64,000 bases of DNA from Marinobacter segnicrescens (GCF_900111555.1 NZ_FOHZ01000001.1:124001-188000); one strand, 5' to 3'. Positions 44,043-54,134 are shown, counted from the stretch's first letter. Notes: generated by a model not told the origin, from the letters alone. Numbers and translations are program-made.

Positions 44043-45632
44043 TTGATTTCTACCGCAAACCTCACCATGCAATTCGGTGCCAAGCCCCTGTTCGAGAACG
44101 TTTCTGTCAAGTTCGGTGGCGGTAACCGCTATGGCCTGATCGGCGCTAATGGCAGTGGCAAGTCCACCTTCATGAAAATCCTCGGTGGTGAGCTCGAGCC
44201 TTCCAGTGGCCAGGTCATGCTTGCCCCGGACGTGCGTCTGGGCAAGCTGCCCCAGGACCAGTTCGCGTATGAGGACTACACCGTGCTGGACACGGTCATC
44301 ATGGGCCATGAAAGGCTCTGGCAGGTGCACGCTGAACGGGAGCGCATCTACAGCAAGCCGGAGATGTCCGAAGAAGACGGCATGGCGGTGGGTGAGCTGG
44401 AGAATGAATACGCGGAACTCGATGGCTATACCGCCGAGTCCCGGGCCGGGGAACTCCTGCTTGGCCTGGGTATTCCGCTGGACCAGCACAACGGGCCCAT
44501 GAGCGAGATCGCTCCCGGCTGGAAACTCCGCGTGCTACTGGCCCAGGCACTGTTCTCTGACCCGGACGTGCTGCTGCTGGATGAGCCCACCAACCACCTG
44601 GACATCAACACCATTGGCTGGCTTGAACAGATCCTGATCGCCCGCAACAGCACGATCATTATCATCTCCCACGACCGCCATTTCCTGAACAGTGTCTGCA
44701 CCCATATGGCCGACCTGGACTACGGCGAACTACGCCAGTTCCCGGGCAACTACGACGAGTACATGACCGCCGCCACCCAGGCCCGGGAGCGTATCCAGGC
44801 CGACAACGCCAAGAAGAAGGCCCAGATCGCCGAGTTACAGACCTTTGTGAGCCGCTTCTCTGCCAACGCTTCCAAGGCCAAGCAGGCGACCAGCCGGGCC
44901 CGGCAGATCGACAAGATTCAGCTGGAGGAAATCCGGCCGTCGAGCCGCATGAGTCCCTTTATCCGCTTCGAGCAGCACCGCAAGCTGCACCGCCAGGCCG
45001 TGGTAGCAGAGAAAGTCAGCCAGGGCTTTGACAACGAGGTGCTGTTCCGCAACCTGGACCTGCAGATCGAAGCCGGTGAGCGTGTGGCCATCATTGGCCC
45101 CAACGGTATCGGCAAGACCACCCTGCTACGCACGCTGGTGGGAGACCTCGCCCCCCTCGAAGGCACCGTGAAATGGGCAGATGCCGCCCAGGTTGGCTAC
45201 TTTGCCCAGGAGCACGGCGACGACTTCGCTGACGACAGCAACCTGTTTGAGTGGATGTCCCAATGGACCGAGGGTGGTGAACAGCTTGTCCGGGGCACGC
45301 TTGGGCGTATGCTGTTTTCCAACGATGATATCGGCAAATCGGTGCAGGTCATTTCTGGCGGAGAGCAGGGCCGCATGCTGTTTGGCAAGCTGATTCTCCA
45401 GAAGCCCAACGTACTGGTCATGGATGAACCCACCAACCACCTGGACATGGAGTCTATCGAGGCCCTGAACCTGGCCCTTGAGCACTACCCTGGCACACTG
45501 ATCTTCGTAAGCCATGACCGGGCGTTCGTCTCCAGCCTGGCCACTCGCATCATCGAACTGTCCGAAGATGGCGTGACTGACTTCAGCGGTACCTACGACG
45601 ACTACCTCCGGAACCTGGGTGTCGCAGTATAA
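44043..45632 (+). CDS. ybiT: ABC-F family ribosome-associated ATPase YbiT
   Basis: A TTG start at 44043 is chosen because the product then begins [20 protein letters not shown], aligning with E. coli YbiT; a start 13 codons earlier would add a foreign hydrophobic stretch. The 529 residues have two ABC domains with Walker [10 protein letters not shown] and GPNGIGKTT and Walker B motifs [11 protein letters not shown] and [11 protein letters not shown]. Between them is the linker with [19 protein letters not shown] that reaches the ribosomal P-site tRNA. There are no membrane segments. It acts on stalled or problematic translation. Confidence 0.93.
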   Translation: MISTANLTMQFGAKPLFENVSVKFGGGNRYGLIGANGSGKSTFMKILGGELEPSSGQVMLAPDVRLGKLPQDQFAYEDYTVLDTVIMGHERLWQVHAERERIYSKPEMSEEDGMAVGELENEYAELDGYTAESRAGELLLGLGIPLDQHNGPMSEIAPGWKLRVLLAQALFSDPDVLLLDEPTNHLDINTIGWLEQILIARNSTIIIISHDRHFLNSVCTHMADLDYGELRQFPGNYDEYMTAATQARERIQADNAKKKAQIAELQTFVSRFSANASKAKQATSRARQIDKIQLEEIRPSSRMSPFIRFEQHRKLHRQAVVAEKVSQGFDNEVLFRNLDLQIEAGERVAIIGPNGIGKTTLLRTLVGDLAPLEGTVKWADAAQVGYFAQEHGDDFADDSNLFEWMSQWTEGGEQLVRGTLGRMLFSNDDIGKSVQVISGGEQGRMLFGKLILQKPNVLVMDEPTNHLDMESIEALNLALEHYPGTLIFVSHDRAFVSSLATRIIELSEDGVTDFSGTYDDYLRNLGVAV

Positions 45633-45751
45633 GGCCGGTTATCTGGACAAGGCAGCGGATCTGACCGACACTGCGAAAAGTCACAGACCGGGGTCGTCCC
45701 CGGCTTTCTGCCGGGATGACCGCTGTTCCAGTTACAAAAAAGGAAAACCCC

Positions 45752-46009
45752 ATGCCCTTTTCCCAGGACCATCTCAGCGAGCTCAACCTGTTGGCGCTGT
45801 TTGACTCTTCCTCTACGCAGGAAGGCATCAAGGTACATCAACACACTGCCGACCCGGCTGTGGTAGCCGCAGCCGAACGCCTTCATGGCAAAGGCCTGAT
45901 ATCCCAGAAGGATGGCGGTTACCTCACGCCACTGGGGGCGGAAGTTGCCGAGCATGTGCAGAAAACCCTCGCCGTGCTCACCAGCAGCACGGACGACACA
46001 GTTTCGTAG
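45752..46009 (+). CDS. Small conserved protein (TIGR02647-like)
   Basis: The protein has 85 residues from the ATG at 45752 after AGGA; an earlier in-frame start is ignored. MPFSQDHLSELNLLALFDSS followed by ADPAVVAAAERLHGKGLIS and YLTPLGAEVAEH matches the small gammaproteobacterial family of that name. The central pattern looks like a short winged-helix-like module, but no function is known. A terminator follows. Confidence 0.75.
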   Translation: MPFSQDHLSELNLLALFDSSSTQEGIKVHQHTADPAVVAAAERLHGKGLISQKDGGYLTPLGAEVAEHVQKTLAVLTSSTDDTVS

Positions 46010-46064
46010 AACGGAACATCCGACGTTTCCTGACGCAGCGCTGTTATCACCGCGGCGCAGACAT

Positions 46065-46100
46065 AAAAAAGGGCAGCCCCGGAAGGCTGCCCTTGCTGTT
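46065..46100. terminator. Bidirectional terminator
   Basis: An 8-bp GC stem (46071-46078 with 46085-46092), preceded by AAAAAA and followed by TTGCTGTTTT. It lies between the convergent TIGR02647-like and DUF2202 genes. Confidence 0.85.
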
Positions 46101-46111
46101 TTCAGGGCCGG

Positions 46112-46780
46112 TTACTCTTCAACCGCACTGTTATCTTCAAGGATTAACCGGACTTCTTCAGGGTCCAGCAGTTGGGCTTCGTAGGTCAGGCCCTGGGCTT
46201 CGATCACCCTGACAAAGGCCCGCAAATGACTCTTGGACCCATCCAGGAGGTTGGAGTAGGCAATGATAATGGGGCGTTCGTCGGTCTGGTCGATGGCCGC
46301 GAGAATATCGCGCATATCCTTTTCTTCAATCAGTGCACCGACATAAAGTGCGTTAATGAAGGATGTCTTGCCCTTGGCGACGAGTTCGTCATAAAGGGCC
46401 TGCAACTCCTGATTGGTAAATACGCCGATCGTGTCGTTAACGACGGGATCCTCAACGCCAAACTTGTCGAGCAGATAGTCCACTGTTGTTGTGTGGTCTT
46501 CCTCGGAAAGAGCGATCCTTGCAAATACCTGGGTCTGCTTGCCCCATTGTTCATCGAGCGTAAGGTATACATCCCGGGCCAGCTTTTCCTCCTCCCTCAT
46601 ATAACGGAGATCGCTGATTTCGATCTCAGTAAGGTCCGGATCGACAACCGCGGATGTGGGGGCGTCAACTGACTGTCCTCCGTTACCGTTACCGTTGCCG
46701 GGGCCGGCAAGGACAAGTGACGAACTACCAAGAGCCAGGGAACCGATAAGCGTAGCGGCGATCAGGGATTTTGCATTCAT
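46112..46780 (-). CDS. Exported DUF2202 (ferritin-like) protein
   Basis: The protein has 222 residues with a signal peptide (MNAKSLIAATLIGSLALGSS...VLA) and a Gly/Asn-rich stretch after cleavage. The mature domain has LRYMREEEKLARDVYLTLDE, ARIALSEEDHTTTVDYLL, and a C-terminal SKSHLRAFVRVIEAQG. These Glu/His-containing helices fit a four-helix ferritin-like fold able to bind a di-metal centre. Function unknown, periplasmic. Confidence 0.88.
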   Translation of the reverse strand: MNAKSLIAATLIGSLALGSSSLVLAGPGNGNGNGGQSVDAPTSAVVDPDLTEIEISDLRYMREEEKLARDVYLTLDEQWGKQTQVFARIALSEEDHTTTVDYLLDKFGVEDPVVNDTIGVFTNQELQALYDELVAKGKTSFINALYVGALIEEKDMRDILAAIDQTDERPIIIAYSNLLDGSKSHLRAFVRVIEAQGLTYEAQLLDPEEVRLILEDNSAVEE

Positions 46781-47188
46781 AACTACCTCTCTTTAAATGG
46801 GCGTGAAATTGCCCGTACACATTAGTTATGACGCTAACAAAGAAAAAAGGTTCGATCTTTTTTGTGACATTTAGGACATTTTAGTAGGCATAACCCACTA
46901 GATCACTGCATTTTCATGAAAATGCGACGTGTCCTTGTTTCGCTTTCCAACACGTCCCGAACTACTTTCAGTTCTTCTGTTCCAATAATGGCAGGCCCCA
47001 CCCAGCTTTGGGGATAAGCGTAAAGTCCTTGTAAACACCGGCTATCCCGATGGCGGGATCACGATCGTTGGTGCAGCCTGTATTTGAACAGTCAGGATGT
47101 GCTGAAACCTGACCGTCATATACCGGACCCGGGCATACCTGGTTCCGATTGCGATCAACCCTGACCTTCCAATCAAAGGAGATTGCCC
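46781..47188. other. Intergenic region between divergent genes
   Basis: About 410 bp with an AT-rich 7-bp hairpin (AAAAAAG/CTTTTTT, 46843-46863) near the DUF2202 start. The rest shows no gene or recognised element. AAAGGAG at 47175-47181 serves the following OMP gene. Confidence 0.5.
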
Positions 47189-47722
47189 ATGGGTACGCGC
47201 AAGACTATTCTCGTCGCAACCGCGGCTGCCGCAGGTATCACAATGTCATCTGCAGCCCTTGCACAGGACATCTACAAATCTGGTGTGGGCGGACTCTACA
47301 CCGGCGTGAACTACACCTTTATCGATATTGATGCCCAGGAGGACGCAGACGTGGGCACGCTTTCCGCCAAGGTTGGCGTCCAGGCTAACAAGTACTTCGG
47401 TGCCGAAGCGCGGGCCGGATTCGGCGTAAACGATGACACCGTCAATGGCACTGAGGTCAAGTTGGATAATTTCTTCGGCGGTTATGCCACCATCAATATG
47501 GCCAACGAGACCCCCGTCACCCCCTATGCCATTCTTGGTTTCACCCGGGTGGAACTGGAGGCAGGCTCGCGCTCCGACGACGAGTCAGACTTCTCCTACG
47601 GCGCCGGGGTGAACGTCCAGCTCGCCCGCAACCTCTCGGGTAACCTTGAGTACATGCGCTACTATGACGACCGTGACGTAACCATCGACGGTATCGGCCT
47701 CGGGATCCTGGTCAACTTCTGA
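47189..47722 (+). CDS. Small outer-membrane beta-barrel protein
   Basis: The protein has 177 residues from the ATG at 47189, 7 bases after AAAGGAG. A signal peptide (MGTRKTILVATAAAAGITMSSAALA) precedes an eight-strand-like barrel with aromatic girdle residues, and the last residue is Phe (GLGILVNF). It resembles OmpA/OmpX-like 'porin family' proteins. The biological role is unknown. Confidence 0.85.
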   Translation: MGTRKTILVATAAAAGITMSSAALAQDIYKSGVGGLYTGVNYTFIDIDAQEDADVGTLSAKVGVQANKYFGAEARAGFGVNDDTVNGTEVKLDNFFGGYATINMANETPVTPYAILGFTRVELEAGSRSDDESDFSYGAGVNVQLARNLSGNLEYMRYYDDRDVTIDGIGLGILVNF

Positions 47723-47875
47723 TGCCCTGGCGGCCAGCAGGCCCCTGACGGATCAAGCGTCCAATGCCTGAACCTTGAGGGGGCCATCCTTCCAGCTTGT
47801 AATGGAATTCCCGGTTTGCCACGGGGCGGATTTGTCGTACTGTGTTCATCAGTAACATACCCGATGGAATCGCCA

Positions 47876-48355
47876 ATGCCGCTCGACAGTAACATCAGTA
47901 TCCGTAAATACCAGATTCAGGATCTCAGCCCGCTTGTCCGGCTGTTTACCGAGTCGGTGCATGAGCTGACCGCAACCGCCTACGACGAAACCCAGCGCTA
48001 TGCCTGGGCATCACGGACTCCCAACCTGGATACCTGGCAGCACCGGCTGGACTCTCTGGAGACCCTGGTGGCAGAGGAGGCCGGCCAGCTCGCAGGGTTC
48101 ATTTCCTATGAACTCACCGGCCAGATTGACCTGATCTACACGGCCCCCAACTATGCTCGCAAGGGCGTGGCTTCCGCATTGTTGCGGAGGGCTGAGGAAC
48201 ACCTCAGGACACTGGGCGTGACGGAACTGCTCACCGAAGCCAGCGTGGTTGCCCGCCCGTTCTTCCTCCGTCACGGCTTCGAAATCGAGCAGGAGTACCA
48301 GACTACCGTGCGCGGTGCCCATTTCCTGCGGTACAACATGCGCAAGGCCTTGTAG
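47876..48355 (+). CDS. GNAT family N-acetyltransferase (YafP-like)
   Basis: The protein has 159 residues if started at 47876; an ATG four codons earlier is also possible. It starts with SIRKYQIQDLSPLVRLFTES and has the acetyl-CoA loop YARKGVASALLRRAEEHLR. The SVHELTATAYDETQRYAWA segment resembles the YafP branch. The acetyl acceptor is unknown. Confidence 0.83.
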   Translation: MPLDSNISIRKYQIQDLSPLVRLFTESVHELTATAYDETQRYAWASRTPNLDTWQHRLDSLETLVAEEAGQLAGFISYELTGQIDLIYTAPNYARKGVASALLRRAEEHLRTLGVTELLTEASVVARPFFLRHGFEIEQEYQTTVRGAHFLRYNMRKAL

Positions 48356-48499
48356 GGCGGTTTTCCAGCCCCGCCCCGACCGATCCAGCCAGCGCCAGCC
48401 CGACGTCGGGGTAATCCACCGAGACGGGACCCGGCAAAATCTGGATAATGGCGGCCAGTTCAGTAAGCCCGCCATTTTTCCGGATCCGGTAGACTCGCC

Positions 48500-50701
48500 A
48501 TGGAAATCAACGTTAACTTTCTCGACAACCTGAGACTGGAAGCGAAGTTCGACGACTTCACCGTTCTCACAGACCAGCCTATTCGCTACAAGGGTGACGG
48601 TTCCGCGCCCAGTCCGTTTGATTACTTCCTGGCCTCCTCTGCCCTGTGCGCTGCCTATTTCGTGCGGGTCTACTGCCTGGCCCGGGAAATACCCACAGAC
48701 AATATCCGGCTCTCCCAGAACAATATTGTCGACCCGGAGGACCGTTACAACCAGATCTTCAAAATCCAGGTGGAGTTGCCGGAAGACCTGCCGGAGAAGC
48801 ATCGCCAGGGCATCCTGCGTTCCATCGACCGCTGTACCGTGAAAAAGGTGGTCCAGACCGGACCGACCTTCGAGATCGAGACCGTGGACAACCTGGACGA
48901 AGACGCACAGGCCCTGCTGATGACGACGCCGGAGGGCAGCCGCACCTTTATTGAGGGCAAGGACCTGCCGCTTGAGGAAACCATCGCTAACATGACCGGA
49001 ATCCTGCGGGACCTGGGCATGAAGATAGAGATTGCCTCCTGGCGCAACATCGTGCCCCATGTCTGGTCGCTACACGTGCGGGACGCCTCCTCCCCCATGT
49101 GCTTCACCAACGGCAAGGGTTCCACCAAGGAAAGCGCCCTGTGTTCCGCCCTGGGTGAGTTTATCGAGCGTCTGAGCTGTAACTTCTTCTATAACGACCA
49201 GTATTTCGGTGAGGACATCGCCAACCGGGAATTCGTCCACTACCCGAATGAAAAGTGGTTCAAACCCGGACCGGATGATGAACTGCCTGCGGGCATCCTG
49301 GATGACCATTGCCTGGCCATCTATAACCCGGAAGGCGAACTGCAGGGATCCAACCTGATTGACACCAATTCCGGCCGCGTGGACCGGGGTATCTGCTCAC
49401 TGCCCTTTGTAAGGCGCTCTGATGGCGAGGAGGTGTATTTCCCCTCCAACCTGATCGAGAACCTCTTCCTCAGCAACGGCATGAGCGCCGGCAACACCCT
49501 GCAGGAAGCCCAGGTACAGTGCCTGTCGGAAATCTTCGAGCGGGCGGTCAAGAAGCAGATCATCGAAGAGGAAATCGCCCTGCCGGACGTACCCCTGTCC
49601 GTGCTGGAGCAGTATCCCCACATTCTGGAAGGTGTACAGGCACTCGAAAAACAGGGGTTCCCCATCCTGGTCAAGGACGGCTCCCTGGGCGGCCAGTACC
49701 CGGTAATGTGCGTCACCCTGATGAACCCGAAAACCGGCGGCGTGTTTGCTTCCTTCGGCGCCCACCCCAGCTTTCAGGTGGCGCTTGAACGCAGCCTGAC
49801 CGAGCTGATGCAGGGCCGCAGCTTTGAAGGCCTGAACGACATGCCCCCGCCCACCTTCAACAGCCTGGCGGTTACCGAGCCCAACAACTACGTGGAACAC
49901 TTCATTGACTCCACCGGCGTGGTGTCCTGGCGCTTCTTCAGCGCCCGTTCCGAATACGAATTCAGTCACTGGGACTTTTCCGGCACCAACCAGGAAGAAG
50001 CGGACAGGCTGTTCGGCATCCTGGAAGACCTGGGCAAAGAAGTTTACATGGCCATCCACGAGGATCTCGGCGCACCGGTATGCCGCATTCTCGTGCCCGG
50101 CTATTCCGAGGTCTATCCGGTGGAAGACCTGGTGTGGGACAACACCAACATGGCCCTGGACTACCGGGAGGAGATCCTTAACATCCACCGCCTGGATGAC
50201 GAGCAGCTGGCCGACCTGGTGGAGCGCCTGGAAGAGAGCCAGCTGGACAACTACATGAAGATCATCAACCTGATCGGCGTGGAGTTCGACGAAAATACCA
50301 TCTGGGGCCAGCTCACCATCCTCGAGCTCAAGCTCATGATCTACCTGGCCCTGCAGCAGCATGATGAGGCCCTGGACACGGTGGATGCCTTCCTCCAGTT
50401 CAACGACAACACGGTCGAGCGCAACCTCTACTACCGGGCCATGAATGCGGTACTGGAAATCGTGCTGGATGACGAACTGGAACTGGAGGACTTTGACGTC
50501 AACCTGCGACGCATGTTCGGCGACGAGACCATGGACGCCGTGGTGGGTTCCGTGGACGGCAGTGTGCGCTTCCAGGGCCTGACGCCGACCAACATGCAGC
50601 TGGAAGGCCTTGACCGGCACCTGCGGTTGCTGGAGAGCTACAACAAGCTTCATGCAGCGCGGGCTGCACGGGCACAGGCTGCAACTGCGCGTTCTGCGTA
50701 A
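48500..50701 (+). CDS. OsmC-YcaO fusion protein
   Basis: The protein has 733 residues. The first ~135 form an OsmC-like domain with the two redox cysteines C50 (ASSALCAAYFV) and C112 (DRCTVKKVV), normally a thiol peroxidase pair. The rest (~150-560) is a YcaO domain with ALGEFIERLSC and EAQVQCLSEIFERAV, the acidic clusters that bind Mg-ATP, followed by a helical C-terminal extension (~570-733). YcaO enzymes activate amide carbonyls with ATP. In E. coli YcaO is linked to ribosomal S12 methylthiolation, but no matching partner is nearby. A hairpin closes the transcript. Confidence 0.92.
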   Translation: MEINVNFLDNLRLEAKFDDFTVLTDQPIRYKGDGSAPSPFDYFLASSALCAAYFVRVYCLAREIPTDNIRLSQNNIVDPEDRYNQIFKIQVELPEDLPEKHRQGILRSIDRCTVKKVVQTGPTFEIETVDNLDEDAQALLMTTPEGSRTFIEGKDLPLEETIANMTGILRDLGMKIEIASWRNIVPHVWSLHVRDASSPMCFTNGKGSTKESALCSALGEFIERLSCNFFYNDQYFGEDIANREFVHYPNEKWFKPGPDDELPAGILDDHCLAIYNPEGELQGSNLIDTNSGRVDRGICSLPFVRRSDGEEVYFPSNLIENLFLSNGMSAGNTLQEAQVQCLSEIFERAVKKQIIEEEIALPDVPLSVLEQYPHILEGVQALEKQGFPILVKDGSLGGQYPVMCVTLMNPKTGGVFASFGAHPSFQVALERSLTELMQGRSFEGLNDMPPPTFNSLAVTEPNNYVEHFIDSTGVVSWRFFSARSEYEFSHWDFSGTNQEEADRLFGILEDLGKEVYMAIHEDLGAPVCRILVPGYSEVYPVEDLVWDNTNMALDYREEILNIHRLDDEQLADLVERLEESQLDNYMKIINLIGVEFDENTIWGQLTILELKLMIYLALQQHDEALDTVDAFLQFNDNTVERNLYYRAMNAVLEIVLDDELELEDFDVNLRRMFGDETMDAVVGSVDGSVRFQGLTPTNMQLEGLDRHLRLLESYNKLHAARAARAQAATARSA

Positions 50702-50714
50702 CCTGGCCGTCAAG

Positions 50715-50747
50715 CCGATGAGCGACGACGCCCGCGTCGCTCATCGG
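50715..50747. terminator. Hairpin after the OsmC-YcaO gene
   Basis: A 13-bp perfect stem CCGATGAGCGACG with its complement (50715-50727 with 50735-50747), 7-base loop, 13 bp past the stop. No T-run, so it may be a 3'-end stabiliser or a Rho-independent terminator of weak type. Confidence 0.6.
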
Positions 50748-50853
50748 TAACCCTGAGTGAGAAATTACCTGCCAAAACCGAGCGACCGCTCGATTCCTTT
50801 TTGATCTGCGGTTATGCTATCCCGATCTAAGAAACCGACAAAGGATAGCAGTA

Positions 50854-51372
50854 ATGACTGATACACCCACCGCACTGCAGGACCTGGCCAGCCCCGACGG
50901 GATCTGCTTCGGCTGTGGCACCGTTCACCCCACCGGCCTGCAACTGAAAAGCTATTGGTCAGACGACGGCACCCATGTCGTGGCGCGGCACACACCGGCC
51001 CCCGAATACACTGGTTGGCCGGAACTGGTCTATGGCGGCCTGCTGGCCATGCTGGTGGATTGCCATTCCAACTGGACTGCCATGGCCTGGCACTATCGGG
51101 CCGAAGGCCGCGAGCCCGGCACCCTGCCCCGAATCGACTGCGTCACCGGCAAACTCAACCTGACCTATCTGAAGCCCACACCCATGGGCGTGGAACTTAC
51201 CCTGAAAGCCCGGGTTGAAGGCGACGTTGGCCGCAAGAGTCGGGTCATCTGTGAAGTCTGGGCAGGTGAGGTAATGACCGTCGTGGCAGATTCAGTCTTT
51301 GTGCGAGTGGACACGGAGGAACTGACTGACAAGGCACACGGCCGTAAGGAAAGGGACACCGTCTGCGCCTGA
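50854..51372 (+). CDS. Hotdog-fold thioesterase (PaaI-like)
   Basis: The protein has 172 residues. An N-terminal CFGCGTVHPTGLQL segment is seen in this subgroup of hotdog proteins, followed by the helix-loop LVYGGLLAMLVDCHSNW, where Asp in the helix is the usual catalytic residue position. It probably hydrolyses acyl-CoA thioesters. AAAGGA lies before the ATG at 50854. Confidence 0.85.
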   Translation: MTDTPTALQDLASPDGICFGCGTVHPTGLQLKSYWSDDGTHVVARHTPAPEYTGWPELVYGGLLAMLVDCHSNWTAMAWHYRAEGREPGTLPRIDCVTGKLNLTYLKPTPMGVELTLKARVEGDVGRKSRVICEVWAGEVMTVVADSVFVRVDTEELTDKAHGRKERDTVCA

Positions 51373-51784
51373 CGGCACCACGCCACGGAAGGCACTGCAA
51401 GCGGGCAAACATCCAGTCCCTGCCCAACTACAGAAATTTAATAACCTCCCCGGAATCCGTCCCCACAATCACTAACGGATCACGTGGTTAATGGTTCACA
51501 AGAACAACTTAAGCACACCCGAAAACATTAAACGGATGTTTGATTTCACCCTGGCACCCGGTTCTTGCGCCCCCTCCTTATTGAAAACCCGAGCACCTGC
51601 CTGCAATCTTTTATGTACAGAAAATTCGATTAATCAATAGCTTGGATACGTACAAACCGTAATTTATGACCTGCAAGCGGCAGCTGAGACACAGGCGTTA
51701 CTGCCTGTCCAGCCCCGGTACTTGTCGCCGGCGCCGCAGGATTGGTGTGAAAGGTAACGGAATCAGCGAACCAGGAGGTGCGCC
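51373..51784. other. Intergenic region upstream of the Crp/Fnr gene
   Basis: About 410 bp with AT-rich blocks that could hold the regulator's promoter. No palindrome of the TTGAT-N4-ATCAA type is certain. A CTGGCAC...TTGC string at ~51551 has the wrong spacing for sigma-54. Confidence 0.45.
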
Positions 51785-52564
51785 ATGGCATCACAAGCAG
51801 GGCTCTATGCATGTTTCGAAGATGCGGACACGTTGCCGGCACGGGAGCGCCGGCAACTGGTGGAACTACCGTCAGAACGCCTGGTGTGCCCGAAAGATGA
51901 GGTGATTCTTCGAGAAGGCGAGCCTGCACATGGTCTGTTCGTGGTGGAAAAGGGGCTTTGCTATACCCAGCGTTTCCTGCACGACGGTACACGCCATATT
52001 ATCGATGTACACTTTCCCGGCGAGATCGTTGGGCTGGACCAGCTTTCGCAGCCGCTGCACCTGTCTGGCCTGGCGGCTATGACCGATACAGCCCTGTTCA
52101 TGTACAACAAGCTTTCGGTAATGCACCTGTTTACGGGCTCACCGGCCCTTGCCCGATTACTGCTCCACATGGTCTCACGAGGGCAGGCAATCATGACGGA
52201 GCGCATCGTAGGCCTCGCCCGCCACGGTGCGCTTCGCCGGGTCGCACACTTCCTGCTGGAGATTCTGCACCGCGGTGGCTATGCCAACCCCATTGGGGTA
52301 CGGTCACTGCGCAAAGTGCCGGCCGAGCAAGCGGACCAGGCGAACAAGGGCCTGCAATCTCCACTCACGTTCCGCATCCCTCAGCAGGTGATTGCAGACA
52401 CCCTGGGTTTAAGCATTGTGCACGTCAGCCGTGTGCTGCGACAGTTGCGTGAACAAGATATGATCACCACCCAGAATCAGGGCATCACCCTCATGGATGT
52501 GGACGGCCTGCGCAACATTGCCGGGGTCGATCCGGCGGCACGCTGGCGATCCACCCCGGGGTGA
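51785..52564 (+). CDS. Crp/Fnr family transcriptional regulator
   Basis: The protein has 259 residues. The cyclic-nucleotide-like beta-roll (~25-140) includes GEPAHGLFVVEKGLC, then the dimer helix, then the winged-helix DNA-binding domain with RIPQQVIADTLGLSIVHVSR (~205-225). The N-terminus lacks a clear Fnr-type Cys cluster, so iron-sulfur sensing is not indicated; the effector is unknown. AGGAGG lies before the ATG. The Mut7-C gene follows 27 bp later and may be co-transcribed. Confidence 0.9.
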   Translation: MASQAGLYACFEDADTLPARERRQLVELPSERLVCPKDEVILREGEPAHGLFVVEKGLCYTQRFLHDGTRHIIDVHFPGEIVGLDQLSQPLHLSGLAAMTDTALFMYNKLSVMHLFTGSPALARLLLHMVSRGQAIMTERIVGLARHGALRRVAHFLLEILHRGGYANPIGVRSLRKVPAEQADQANKGLQSPLTFRIPQQVIADTLGLSIVHVSRVLRQLREQDMITTQNQGITLMDVDGLRNIAGVDPAARWRSTPG

Positions 52565-52591
52565 ACGCCCTCACGACGGGAAGCGTGTATT

Positions 52592-53068
52592 GTGAGCCAT
52601 CCTGAAGCAGAAAAACGGTTTGCCGCAGACGCCATGCTGGGCCGCCTGGCCCGATGGCTTCGGGTGCTGGGCTTCGATACCGTTCACATCCCGGATGTTG
52701 ATGACCATGACCTGGTGGCCCTGGCCGACCGGGAAGGCAGGATCCTGCTCACCCGTGACCGCCACCTGGTCACCTATCTCAGACCCCGCAACTCTTTATT
52801 GCTGCAGTCATTGTCGCCACACGAGCAACTGCTGGAGGTGGCCGAGGCATGCGGTATCGGTATGGCGGAGGATCTGTTCACCCGGTGCATGGTGTGTAAT
52901 ACGGAGTTGCGGCAGGCCACTGAACAGGAAGTCGCAACGCTGGTGCCGGACAAGGCACGCGCCCGCCCGGGGCCGTTTCTGAGGTGCCCCGGCTGTGGCC
53001 GGGTATACTGGCCGGGCAGTCATACCCGCCGTATGCGGCGGGTTCTGGAAACGCTCTTTCCCGATTGA
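52592..53068 (+). CDS. Mut7-C family PIN-fold RNase-like protein with zinc ribbon
   Basis: The protein has 158 residues from a GTG start behind GGGAAG. PIN-like acidic residues are D13 in FAADAMLGRLARWLRVLGFD and D56 in ILLTRDRHL. A zinc ribbon is formed by C99, C102, C132 and C135 (CMVC...CPGC). The family is predicted to cut RNA, but no substrate is established. It shares the Crp/Fnr transcript or follows it closely. Confidence 0.88.
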   Translation: MSHPEAEKRFAADAMLGRLARWLRVLGFDTVHIPDVDDHDLVALADREGRILLTRDRHLVTYLRPRNSLLLQSLSPHEQLLEVAEACGIGMAEDLFTRCMVCNTELRQATEQEVATLVPDKARARPGPFLRCPGCGRVYWPGSHTRRMRRVLETLFPD

Positions 53069-53327
53069 CCGGTTACCTGCATCAACCCACCCTGCCTATA
53101 CTCACCGACAGTCCCTGCTTGATGGATGCGCTTTAGACAATCTCAAGGGGCCGGATTAACCGGCGGCAAAGGTGGCAACACCACCTGTTGCGGTGCCCCG
53201 GTATAGACGAAGCCGCCCAGGGGTTTTAAACCACCTGCCGGGTCAAGGATTATTCAGGCATCCGGTGACCGTCATCCGTCGTACGCGAGCGGACGTAACA
53301 CTGGCCAACTACCTTGCGGAGGCCGAC

Positions 53328-53993
53328 ATGCTCAACATGAATTTTGATGAACGGGTGGTGATCAACACCAACCAGCAGGAGTGGGTGCCCAGTCCGGCGG
53401 GGGGCGTTCTGCGCAAGCCCCTGGCTCGGGAAGAGGCTGAGCGCGGACACGCCACCTCTGTGGTTCGCTACGAGCCTGGCGCCAGCTTCAATCGTCACGA
53501 GCACCCACTGGGGGAAGAGATCCTCGTACTGGAGGGCGTATTCTCCGACGAAACCGGTGATTATCCCGCCGGCACCTACCTTCGCAACCCACCCGGCAGT
53601 GGCCACGCTCCATTTTCCCGGGAGGGTTGCACCCTGCTGGTCAAACTGCACCAGTTCGACCCCCGGGATCTGAAAACCGTACGGGTTGATACCAGGACTA
53701 CCCCCTGGCTGCCTGGCCAGGGCGGCCTGCAGGTCATGCCCCTTCACGATTTCGAGCATGAACACGTCGCCCTGGTAAAATGGCCGGCCGGCGAGCGTTT
53801 CCAGCCCCACCGCCATTTTGGTGGAGAAGAGATCTTTGTGCTCTCCGGTGAGTTCCGCGACGAGCTTGGAAGCTATCCAGCCGGTACCTGGCTGCGCAGC
53901 CCCCACATGAGCCAGCATCATCCGTTCGTGGAGCAGGAGACCGTAATCTGGGTCAAGACCGGTCACCTTCCGGTGGCGCACTCGCCGTCATAG
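53328..53993 (+). CDS. Double-cupin protein (ChrR cupin-like)
   Basis: The ATG at 53328 follows GGAGG by 5 bases; earlier in-frame starts are unsupported. The 221 residues contain two tandem cupin domains with metal-binding His/Glu sets: NRHEHPLGEEILVLEG with GHAPF, and QPHRHFGGEEIFVLSG with QHHPF. The arrangement matches ChrR-type cupins, but the N-terminal zinc anti-sigma domain is absent. It may bind an organic anion or act as a dioxygenase; function unknown. Confidence 0.82.
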   Translation: MLNMNFDERVVINTNQQEWVPSPAGGVLRKPLAREEAERGHATSVVRYEPGASFNRHEHPLGEEILVLEGVFSDETGDYPAGTYLRNPPGSGHAPFSREGCTLLVKLHQFDPRDLKTVRVDTRTTPWLPGQGGLQVMPLHDFEHEHVALVKWPAGERFQPHRHFGGEEIFVLSGEFRDELGSYPAGTWLRSPHMSQHHPFVEQETVIWVKTGHLPVAHSPS

Positions 53994-54134
53994 CCCAATA
54001 ACTTCTCATCCAGCCCGGAAAGCGTCAGAATGGGTGCGCTATGTTGCCGGGCCGCGCTGGTGGCCATGCCTTGAACGGCTGGTGTGTTGTCAGGCGCGGC
54101 CATTTACCCATAACGACAATTCGGAGCAACCTTG

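Noticed and set aside
46920-47160. Possible c-di-GMP riboswitch in the gap before the OMP gene
   Set aside because: A GGGGATAAGCG...CGGCTATCCC stretch looked structured but does not contain the GEMM conserved core.
49397-50713. Antisense 438-aa frame opposite the OsmC-YcaO gene
   Set aside because: Same reason; the plus-strand product has clear family motifs throughout.
51552-51568. Possible sigma-54 promoter upstream of the Crp/Fnr gene
   Set aside because: TGGCAC and TTGC are 7 bases apart instead of 5, so GG and GC are not on the required spacing.
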